NCBI GenBank assembly: GCA_947626705.1
Contig: CANQTJ010000047.1
Coordinates: forward strand, 1-11,789
DNA length: 11,789 nt
Reading direction: 5' to 3'
From: an uncultured Clostridia bacterium
GTDB taxonomy: Bacteria; Bacillota; Clostridia; TANB77; CAG-508
The translations under genes and the position numbers were made by a program. The notes beneath the pieces were generated by a model that saw nothing but the letters and a program-made list of their open reading frames with translations, searched no databases and was not told where the DNA came from. Below, piece after piece: positions 8,501-11,789 of this stretch (position 1 is the stretch's first letter; the number at the start of each line of letters is the position of its first letter).

Positions 8501-9407
8501 ATTTGAAGTAACAGAAGATGGACAAGTTATATTTGGTATGGGTACAAGAGGAATAATATATAATGAAAAAATAGATCCAGATGAAGGAAAAGACCCAGAT
8601 GATGAACAAAAAGAAATAATAGTAATAATAAAGAAATATGAAAAAGGAACAAATATAGGACTAGAAGGAGCAGTAATAGGACTATACTATGAAAATGGAG
8701 ATGCCTTAGAAGATGAAAATGGAAGACCATTAAAGCTAACAACAGATTCAAATGGAATAATAGAGTTTAAAGTAAAACCAGGCAAATATAAATATAGAGA
8801 AGAAAGAGCACCAGAAGGATATAAATTAAATAGCACAATTTATACATTTGAAGTAACAGAAGAAGGAACAATAATATTTGAAAATGACACAGAAGGAATA
8901 ATATACAATGAGAAAAATACAGATAATCCAAAGCCAGATGACCCACAAGATGGTAACAGAGTAGATGATAACACAGTAGGCGGCAATGTAGTAGTAGGCG
9001 ACAATGAAATAGGAGATAATATAATAGGAGATAATGAAGTAGGCGACAACGAAATAGGAGATAATACAGTAGGAAACAATGAAGTAAGTGACAACGAAAT
9101 AGGAGATAATACAGTAGGAAATAATGAAATAACAGATAATGAAATAAAAGATAATACTACTGTAGGAAACAATCAAACAGAAAATAATCAAATTGGGGAT
9201 AACTCTAATGGAAAACCTACAACTGGAACAAATAAAAATAATGCAGTAAATAGTAAAAATTCAATAAATAAAATTGCCCCAAATGGCAGTACAGATAAAA
9301 AACAAGGAAGTTTACCATATACAGGTATTAAAAGAGGATTAATTGTTATTTTATTTGTAATAAATATAATCTGTATTTACTTTGGAATTAAAAGTACAAA
9401 AGAATAA
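2091..9407 (+). CDS. Giant LPXTG-anchored surface protein read through three +1 frameshifts at CGG codons
   Basis: Joining four frames by skipping one base at each in-frame CGG (2565, 3502, 4982) gives one protein of 2437 residues. Domain order: membrane-spanning signal anchor (about 14-33); A1 (about 74-350) and A2 (388-645), two copies of an unidentified module; S1 (about 672-985) and S2 (1009-1328), SUMF1/formylglycine-enzyme-like modules; nine Cna-B/SpaA-like modules (about 1340-2277); an Asn/Asp-rich 5-residue repeat stalk; then LPYTG, a hydrophobic helix and a charged tail (KSTKE) for sortase anchoring. The start at 2091 is chosen because GGGAGAG lies 6 nt before it; the ATG at 2076 precedes that site. 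The internal ATGs at 2653, 3593 and 5697 have no ribosome binding site and lie inside conserved domain sequence. A pseudogene is unlikely: a further 4.4 kb stays open after the third shift and ends in an intact anchor. The joining is an inference; the domains and shift positions are seen directly. Confidence 0.85.
2565..2568 (+). other. +1 frameshift site 1 (CGG T)
   Basis: In-frame CGG at 2565-2567 follows GAT TAT AAA; the zero frame stops two codons later (TTC TAG). Skipping one base gives continuous homology with module A2. If T2568 is skipped the residue is Arg (DYKRSSNIT); if C2565 is skipped it is Gly from GGT (DYKGSSNIT). The sequence alone does not decide. Confidence 0.8.
2569..3525 (+). 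CDS. Segment 2 of the giant protein: rest of A1 and start of A2
   Basis: In the frame entered after the first CGG, reading resumes at SSNITD and continues through IKALNNDYF, MKAVAYMLDT, ADYAIGGPTVELLFNSYNQ and GMWLASP to FRPVICLKSN, completing module A1. A Gly/Asp/Glu-rich linker (about 3160-3250) leads to A2, which opens with VSAKDIANAEDKKDLYG. The WLASP...FRPV..L ending is like lectin-fold surface modules, but I cannot assign a named family with confidence. The first ATG is at 2653, but coding similarity to A2 extends upstream of it (IKALN, YF, YTSTN), so it is not a real start. The zero frame ends at 3525. Confidence 0.75.
   Translation, partial: SSNITDIRIKALNNDYFNIKKYTSTNYNMKAVAYMLDTSIWKTFVNTDVADYAIGGPTVELLFNSYNQTHQTQYKAKAKSEIGYQVSCDNGSTWSQSTSKNLEKEKPYVVSDTTKANGMWLASPHSNYETIGTGLMEVGCGGSVFTDFCHDIQDSSWEKFGKYVGEGFRPVICLKSNFNLKKSVGGSSYTITEEAVSSGNEDQGGGSGNTGDSEDDEMQGDDPTPSQGVSAKDIANAEDKKDLYGKEVNYIVEGVEGVKWKIFYSDEENIYLIADDYIERSLFPVTKQSHKPNDGTCQRDAYFTDVLTDYQRFCRYNR
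3502..3505 (+). other. +1 frameshift site 2 (CGG T)
   Basis: In-frame CGG at 3502-3504 follows GAT TAT CAG, at the equivalent point of module A2 (about 83 residues from its start, against 85 in A1). The zero frame ends at TGA 3523-3525. A +1 shift gives DYQ-(R or G)-SADITDEKIKALN. The shared word CGGTTCT links sites 1 and 2. Confidence 0.8.
3506..5011 (+). CDS. Segment 3 of the giant protein: rest of A2 and SUMF1-like module S1
   Basis: Reading resumes after the second CGG with SADITDEKIKALNENYF and completes A2 (MKSVAYMLDTDIWKKF, GMWLSSP, FRPIVCLNSN). A Gly/Pro/Asn/Glu linker follows, then S1: ENTLQKAIEKGIILSE, VIVPAGFKV, FVWVPVGEV, GYYIGRYEA, INSYAWDTAIVFIQTF, NIYDMASNMIEWTTE and NRGGSF. 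This order is typical of SUMF1/formylglycine-generating-enzyme-like proteins of Firmicutes, which adopt a C-type-lectin-related fold. Most surface versions are probably binding modules rather than enzymes; I see no clear paired catalytic Cys. The zero frame runs into an implausible tail rich in Trp and Phe and stops at 5011, just before the conserved GFRPILYL ending found in the next frame. Confidence 0.75.
   Translation, partial: SADITDEKIKALNENYFNEHTDYTSTNNNMKSVAYMLDTDIWKKFAKDGVADYAIGGPTIEMLFNSYNQKYGTKFVTEATSATGYQIKEQDSDEWSDSICDLLKTEDRLYVITDTTNAYGMWLSSPSASNSNQMMCVSYDVYGTSNYGFRPIVCLNSNVKLKKSADGNSFTITEDDGDSGNENPGGESGNPGTENQGSDTNAENTLQKAIEKGIILSETDNTKLTDKYGNQVIVPAGFKVTNDATDVTEGIVIEDKDGNQFVWVPVGEVAGKDTDKKTIKLNRYTFGTDGVPEEQNETEINSGNFKYKEETYSSSTENAKAKDINAFKTSVTDNHGYYIGRYEARTTTLRSDYRTGLTSVKEKGDSYIYKQITQQQASQQCQAMYTNNSKFTSDLINSYAWDTAIVFIQTFSSKPTYSRQTTLNSSFKNKGTNNTTTPDVVCNIYDMASNMIEWTTETASDTVNHRCSNRGGSFYWEDMYTSQRSSWYTKFTRICKFFWWR
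4106..6078 (+). repeat. Two tandem SUMF1-like modules (S1 4106-5042, S2 5118-6078)
   Basis: Both copies follow the order A(I)..GIILS/GGILS, TDNT.L.D.YGN, VP.GFKV..(D/E)ATDVT.GIVIED, FVW(V/I)PVG, NIN.FK.S, GYYIGRYEART, QC..MY.NN..FTSDLINSYAWDTA, SRQT, KGTNNT.TPD, N(I/V)YDMASN..EWTTE and GFRPILY. Strong similarity suggests a fairly recent duplication. Only S1 carries a CGG frameshift site. Confidence 0.8.
4982..4985 (+). other. +1 frameshift site 3 (CGG A)
   Basis: In-frame CGG at 4982-4984 follows TTT ACT near the end of module S1. A +1 shift gives FT-(R or G)-YASSSGGDEIGFRPILYL. The sister module S2 has SNRYGECDTS with an ordinary CGT Arg at the matching place, which favours Arg with the base after CGG skipped. 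The zero frame stops at TGA 5009-5011. Flanks differ from sites 1 and 2, so CGG itself is the common element. Confidence 0.8.
4986..9407 (+). CDS. Segment 4 of the giant protein: end of S1, S2, Cna-B fibre, stalk and LPYTG anchor
   Basis: The frame is open for 1473 residues. It begins YASSSGGDEIGFRPILYL, the end of S1, continues into S2 (VVPKGFKV, FVWIPVG, YYIGRYEA, INSYAWDTALVFLQEF, NVYDMASNAKEWTTE, GFRPILYI), then nine beta-sandwich modules, the repeat stalk and the sorting signal. The first ATG after the frame opens that could be mistaken for a start is 5697, but it falls inside S2 (CQLMYGNNN) and lacks a ribosome binding site; everything from 4986 to 5697 is clear coding sequence. B modules carry the Lys (..KY..GT), Glu (KYKYxE) and Asn/Asp (IIYN or IIYD) expected for intramolecular isopeptide bonds; C modules lack them. 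Confidence 0.85.
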   Translation, partial: YASSSGGDEIGFRPILYLEGSYIEYQDGGSSGESGNPGGSTGGETDIKKKTVKDAIQSGGILSTTDNTVLEDEYGNELVVPKGFKVKDEATDVTKGIVIEDEQGNEFVWIPVGTIYTDAEKTVKNAKNIDLSRYTFDEEGQKIKQEDKPIKEDETDSTITYQELYESSLGNQVAKNINEFKASAKINKGYYIGRYEARTGTQRTSSNKDTLTKVTEKKDDYVYNDITQSDAANQCQLMYGNNNSFTSDLINSYAWDTALVFLQEFDNRDKETAMSYSRQTSVNEDLAEKGTNNTQTPDEICNVYDMASNAKEWTTETEINESEEVDDEYPCVERGTDYCSNRYGECDTSYQNSSTGFRPILYINVDKSQIGEIERTVVIRKYRSGTRTGLQGAEIAIYKDDGSDVLDSDKKLFKLTTDKYGEVAFKLKPGKYKYREEKAPSSYALNRKVYSFEVTQDGMIIFEEENYGIIYDSKLRFRVHVTDRSGNVIPGSRVQLYDSRGNKVEDSNGNPVIGTTDGNGDVYFEDIEPGRYGFGYVEGSDGYTGDGTIYYVDVSEDGTTNYEGNSGGNIYTEEVKGTIKITKYRYGTSIGVQGAIIGIYNEDGSQVLDDNQQPLQLTTGENGEITFTLKPGKYKYKEIKSPRRYALNKIEYTFEVTKDGTVIFGEEKGILYNKKLGFWVHVKDEYGNGIPGSKVQLYDADGNIVTGEDGNPVIGTTDKDGNVFFEDIEPGRHGFGQVESDNGYTVDGTVHYVEIEEDGTVKYEDGSNGDIHTERVSGTIIIWKHRYGTNVGLQGAIIGIYNEDGTPVNQDGKHLTFETNEYGQITFTLNSGKYKYKEEKAPSKYALNSKMYSFEIKEDGTIIFETDGGIIYDTKLRFGVHVKDRVGNGIPDFRVQLYDRNGDIVTDEDGNPVIGTTDENGDVYFEDIESGEYGYGQAEDNNGYIGDEEIHKVEVKEDGTVEYEDGAEGNIYFEVVMSEEGKYKIRKYIKDTTTPVEGAIIALYDEEGNPLKGENGEEIKLTTDVNGEVTIPSLRYGIYKYKEVEAPEGYELNDTMYSFKVNSDGTITFEGETEGIIYNEKIKPDEGEGSGEQKEVIVIIKKYEAGTNIGLEGAVIGIYDENGKAVMREDGTPLKLTTDSNGQIQFKAKPGKYKYREERAPEGYELNATVYTFEVTEDGQVIFGMGTRGIIYNEKIDPDEGKDPDDEQKEIIVIIKKYEKGTNIGLEGAVIGLYYENGDALEDENGRPLKLTTDSNGIIEFKVKPGKYKYREERAPEGYKLNSTIYTFEVTEEGTIIFENDTEGIIYNEKNTDNPKPDDPQDGNRVDDNTVGGNVVVGDNEIGDNIIGDNEVGDNEIGDNTVGNNEVSDNEIGDNTVGNNEITDNEIKDNTTVGNNQTENNQIGDNSNGKPTTGTNKNNAVNSKNSINKIAPNGSTDKKQGSLPYTGIKRGLIVILFVINIICIYFGIKSTKE
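6111..8922 (+). repeat. Nine Cna-B/SpaA-like modules in the order B C B C B C B B B
   Basis: Approximate starts: B1 6111, C1 6405, B2 6711, C2 7008, B3 7314, C3 7608, B4 7914, B5 8265, B6 8610. B modules contain KY..GT..G(L/V)(Q/E)GA.I, LTT...G.(I/V).F..KPGKYKY(R/K)E..(A/S)P and end in I(I/L)Y(N/D). The first Lys, the Glu and the final Asn/Asp are the trio that makes Lys-Asn/Asp isopeptide bonds in this family; all six B modules have them, with Asp in B1 and B3. C modules (VHV.D..GN.IP, VQLYD, DGNPVIGTTD, FEDIEPG) lack the Lys and Glu. Acidic linkers (DEGEGSGEQ, DEGKDPDDEQ) separate B4, B5 and B6. Confidence 0.85.
8964..9203 (+). repeat. 15-bp tandem repeat coding a GDN(E/T)(I/V) stalk
   Basis: About sixteen units of five residues, mostly (G/D/S/T/K)(D/N)N(E/T/I)(I/V), for example GDNEI, GDNTV and GNNEV, with one inserted Thr near 9156. 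Such low-complexity segments usually span the cell wall between the exposed part and the anchor. A 15-bp unit can expand or shrink in copy number without breaking the frame. Confidence 0.85.
9312..9326 (+). other. LPYTG sortase sorting motif
   Basis: LPYTG is followed by a hydrophobic stretch (LIVILFVINIICIYF) and the positively charged end GIKSTKE, the standard class-A-type wall-anchoring signal. No sortase gene lies in the window, so a housekeeping or distant sortase must act on it. Confidence 0.93.
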
Positions 9408-9431
9408 TATATAAATACTATAATATAAATT

Positions 9432-9478
9432 TATAAGCATTAGATTTTTAAATAAGTCTAATGCTTATATTTTGTTTA
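9432..9478 (+). terminator. Terminator between the giant gene and the convergent carboxypeptidase gene
   Basis: A perfect 13-bp stem (9432-9444 with 9457-9469) is followed by TTTTGTTTA. It lies 25 bp after the stop of the giant gene and just past the minus-strand stop at 9484, so it may serve both, though the minus-strand tail is only A/T-mixed. Confidence 0.85.
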
Positions 9479-9483
9479 GTGAA

Positions 9484-10740
9484 TTAAAGTTTAAAATTTT
9501 CCAATATATTAGGATAACTTTTTAATATATTAAATAAATAATAATTCCAAGATTTTTTTGGTATATTTAAAGAATTATATATATTATAATCTAATATAAG
9601 TTTGTCAGATATTACAGCATGTAAGTTACCTATTACTGTATTAGATAATAATGGAGCATCAAAAGTTTTTTGACAATCAATAGAAATTTCTATATCATTT
9701 TTTAAATCTTTTCTAATTGGTATAATGTTTTTATCTATAGTTTCAATTTTTAAATCAATTTGATTTGAAATTCCCTTATTAATATAAAAATCATTTATAT
9801 TTTCTTTTTTCCAATCTTCGAATTTTGTATTAATTATCTGTTTTATATCTACAGGTTCAAAATTATTTAAAACATAATTTATTAATTTTATGCTATCTTG
9901 AGTCCTAAACTTTTTTGTATCAGCACCTAATACAACACAAATAATATCCATATTATTTTGCTTACACGCAGTTACTAAACATCTATTAGCTCCATTTGTA
10001 AAACCTGTTTTTACGCCATATACACCGTTAAAAGTACCTAATAATTCATTAGTGTTTGTAATTTGCTTTGGACTTCCATTAATTGTTATTGTATAAGTTT
10101 TTGTTCCAACAATTTGAGCAAAAGTTTTATTATTTAGAGCATAATTAGATAAAAGTGCAAGTTCATAAGCGGTTGTATAATGTTTATCAGAATCTAAACC
10201 GTGAGGAGTTTCGAAATGTGTATTGGTAAGTCCTAAACTGTTTGCTTTATTATTCATTAAATCAGCAAAACCATTTATGCTACCTCCTGCATATTCAGCA
10301 AGGGCAACTGCCGCATCATTTCCAGAACATAACATTAAACCATATAATAAATCTCGAATTGTAATTTTATCTCCTGTTTTTAGACCTAATCTAGAACCAC
10401 CAGTACCAGCAGCTTTTTTAGAAACTTCAATAGTTTCATTTAAATTACAATTTTCTATAATTATTGTTGCAGTCATTATTTTTGTTGTAGATGCCATTTT
10501 TCTTTGAGTATTTTCATTCTTGCCATATAAAATAGTATTGGTATTTCTATCTATTACTACACAGGAGCGTGAATTTGTTTCTGGAATAGTTATTTTGTTT
10601 GTAGGAACAGTTGAACTAGATATTATTTCTCCTGCTACATCGATGAGTTCATCATTTTCAATATCATCACCAAATGATGTTATATTAAATTGAATGATTA
10701 AAAGGAAAATAATTAACAATATATAGAATTTTTTTTTCAT
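9484..10740 (-). CDS. Serine D-Ala-D-Ala carboxypeptidase (peptidase S11, PBP5/DacF type)
   Basis: This class removes the terminal D-Ala from peptidoglycan stem pentapeptides outside the membrane, limiting cross-linking. The 418 residues carry an N-terminal signal peptide (KKKFYILLIIFLLIIQF, cleavage probably after TSFG), then the three active-site motifs of the penicillin-binding fold: S84-T-T-K87, S139-G-N and K244-T-G. ENTQRKMAST before the serine and GLMLCSGNDAAVALAE around SGN are typical of S11 enzymes. About 115 residues after the catalytic domain would form the C-terminal beta domain, and the protein ends without an obvious transmembrane anchor (final helix-like SWNYYLFNILKSYPNIL could be amphipathic). 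The start is supported by AGAGGTGG on the minus strand (10744-10751). DacF, DacA and DacB paralogues cannot be told apart here. Confidence 0.93.
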   Translation of the reverse strand: MKKKFYILLIIFLLIIQFNITSFGDDIENDELIDVAGEIISSSTVPTNKITIPETNSRSCVVIDRNTNTILYGKNENTQRKMASTTKIMTATIIIENCNLNETIEVSKKAAGTGGSRLGLKTGDKITIRDLLYGLMLCSGNDAAVALAEYAGGSINGFADLMNNKANSLGLTNTHFETPHGLDSDKHYTTAYELALLSNYALNNKTFAQIVGTKTYTITINGSPKQITNTNELLGTFNGVYGVKTGFTNGANRCLVTACKQNNMDIICVVLGADTKKFRTQDSIKLINYVLNNFEPVDIKQIINTKFEDWKKENINDFYINKGISNQIDLKIETIDKNIIPIRKDLKNDIEISIDCQKTFDAPLLSNTVIGNLHAVISDKLILDYNIYNSLNIPKKSWNYYLFNILKSYPNILENFKL

Positions 10741-10853
10741 AATCCACCTCTTATTTAATAATATAAAGAAAAGTTATTTTTATGATATAAAAAGTTAAAT
10801 TCTTTTAAAGTGCTACGCATATAGATAAAAAACAAGATAATTCACATAAAATA

Positions 10854-10882
10854 TTGATTTTGTAACAAAAATGTAATATAAT
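10854..10882 (+). promoter_or_regulatory. Candidate distal sigma-A promoter in the divergent gap
   Basis: TTGATT (10854-10859) and TATAAT (10877-10882) are separated by 17 bp, about 170 bp upstream of the thioester protein gene. It would give a long leader or a short separate transcript; no terminator is seen between it and the gene. Confidence 0.45.
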
Positions 10883-10982
10883 TATAATATAAGTGAAATA
10901 ATATTTTTTTGATTTTCAAATGATTTTCCGTAAGCAAATAAATATTAAAAAATTATGCTAAAATTTGGAAGTAAAAATTGTA

Positions 10983-11011
10983 TTGACTTCAATATATTAA
11001 TGAAATAAAAT
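10983..11011 (+). promoter_or_regulatory. Proximal promoter for the thioester protein gene
   Basis: TTGACT (10983-10988) and TAAAAT (11006-11011) are separated by 17 bp and lie about 40 bp before the start codon. The extended -10-like TGCTAAAAT at 10956-10964 is a further candidate. The 313-bp divergent gap (10741-11053) otherwise holds no gene that I can see. Confidence 0.6.
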
Positions 11012-11053
11012 AAAAATAGAATTGTTTATAAAATAATAAAAGGAGAAGATTTT

Positions 11054-11789
11054 ATGAAAAGAAAAGTAACTTTATCAGTAGTTAGTATTTTAATAATGAT
11101 TATACTTATGACAATTTCAGCCAAAGTATATGCGTCAACTAATCTTAATCCAAATTTATACTTTGGAATTCAAGAATTTAGAGATGATGGTATGGGCTAT
11201 GCTATAAAAAATCCTTATGATAATGGTTCTAGTGGTAATATAGTTGGAGCTAAAATATGGCAAATAGTTAAATATCATGATAATAGTGGTACAGGAAGTT
11301 ATGATACAGGTAACTTTTATTGTGTAAGAGCTGGATTAGGTTTTAATGATACTACTAAATCTGCAACATATAATATTTCTTATGATTTTAATTTGGAAAA
11401 AAATTCATTAACATCTATAAATCCATGTTTATCTACTTATCATAGTAATATATTAGCTTTAGTTGATTTATTTTATTTACATGGAGTATCAACTGAAACA
11501 GAGAGAAAAGATTTATTAGAAAATGCTGGAATTTATGAAGAAGATTATTCTGCTCATATAACAGATAATGAAATAGAAGCGGTACAACAAGCAGCATTAT
11601 GGTATTATACTAACCATGATGATTCAGCATTTGATAAAGTATATAATAATTATGGTGAAACTAAAAGTTCATGGCTATTTTATAATACATCACAAAATTC
11701 TCAAAGTGATAAGAATTATAAAAGTTTAAGTGATTACGATATGGACTTTAATGATTATGGTGCTCAAGTTGGAGAAGGAAAACAAAGAC
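11054..11789 (+). CDS. Secreted thioester-domain (TED/TQXA-type) surface protein, N-terminal part
   Basis: The gene runs off the right edge after 245 codons. It starts with ATG after AGGAGA (11041-11046) and a signal peptide (KRKVTLSVVSILIMIILMTISAKVYA). The next region fits a thioester domain: Cys90 in NFYCVRAG and Gln178 in AVQQAALWYYTN. In this family a Cys in a (Y/F)C(V/I/L) motif and the Gln of (T/V)QxAxW form an internal thioester that can bond covalently to host amines. Val replaces the usual Thr, a known variation. Such proteins often sit at pilus tips or on wall-anchored stalks, so Cna-B modules and an LPXTG signal are likely beyond the window. No CGG codon occurs in the visible part. 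It is transcribed divergently from the carboxypeptidase gene. Confidence 0.85.
   Translation, partial: MKRKVTLSVVSILIMIILMTISAKVYASTNLNPNLYFGIQEFRDDGMGYAIKNPYDNGSSGNIVGAKIWQIVKYHDNSGTGSYDTGNFYCVRAGLGFNDTTKSATYNISYDFNLEKNSLTSINPCLSTYHSNILALVDLFYLHGVSTETERKDLLENAGIYEEDYSAHITDNEIEAVQQAALWYYTNHDDSAFDKVYNNYGETKSSWLFYNTSQNSQSDKNYKSLSDYDMDFNDYGAQVGEGKQR

Noticed and set aside
6460..9191. Many open frames on the minus strand opposite the Cna-B region
   Set aside because: They encode low-complexity Leu/Ile/Tyr/His or Ser/Pro-rich strings, lack ribosome binding sites, and mirror the AT-rich repeated coding sequence on the plus strand.
8964..9203. CRISPR-like array
   Set aside because: The 15-bp units are contiguous, without spacers, and encode a regular peptide repeat in frame with the surface protein.
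2091..9407. Pseudogene or assembly-error explanation for the broken frames
   Set aside because: All breaks are of the same type, each at a CGG codon, and CGG is otherwise unused; the sequence downstream of every break stays open and domain-coherent to an intact LPYTG anchor. Raw reads would still be the final proof.
10223..10507. Plus-strand open frame inside the carboxypeptidase gene
   Set aside because: It is antisense to the conserved STTK and SGN region of a clear S11 enzyme and shows no family features.

Overview
The window is very AT-rich DNA with AGA as the main arginine codon, purine-rich Shine-Dalgarno sites and TTGACA/TATAAT-type promoters. Together with an LPXTG sorting signal, a sporulation/vegetative-type D,D-carboxypeptidase and a thioester adhesin, this points to a walled low-GC Gram-positive (Firmicutes/Bacillota), probably a host-associated clostridial or bacilli lineage. 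I cannot name the species.

Layout: (1) 1-117, the 3' end of a gene resembling the tail of PD-(D/E)XK Rpn/transposase-like proteins, then a terminator. (2) 376-1767, the fatty acid/phospholipid genes plsX and acpP, each with its own promoter, closed by a terminator. (3) 2091-9407, one giant sortase-anchored surface protein. (4) 9484-10740 on the minus strand, a serine D-Ala-D-Ala carboxypeptidase convergent with the giant gene. (5) 11054 to the window end, the N-terminal part of a secreted protein with a Cys-Gln thioester domain, an adhesin type often found at pilus tips.

The main result is in region 3. Four open frames that would normally be called separate genes or a pseudogene (2091-2573, 2569-3525, 3506-5011, 4986-9407) join into one 2437-residue protein if the ribosome shifts +1 at three places. 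All three shifts fall exactly at an in-frame CGG codon (2565, 3502, 4982). By eye, CGG is not used as a codon anywhere else in the roughly 3,550 codons of this window. The joined protein is coherent: signal anchor, two copies of an unidentified module (A1, A2), two SUMF1/formylglycine-enzyme-like modules (S1, S2), nine Cna-B/SpaA-like modules in the order BCBCBCBBB, a 5-residue repeat stalk, and an LPYTG anchor. The shift sites are at equivalent places in A1 and A2. The third lies in S1 where the sister copy S2 has an ordinary CGT Arg codon. The likely reading is that CGG is an unassigned or starved codon in this organism and acts as a +1 frameshift signal, either programmed or tolerated.

Regions 3 and 5 look like a cell-surface adhesion locus: the thioester protein could bind host surfaces covalently, and the giant protein could form a long isopeptide-stabilised fibre. 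The carboxypeptidase between them trims peptidoglycan stem peptides. No sortase gene, tRNA, CRISPR array or insertion sequence is visible in the window.
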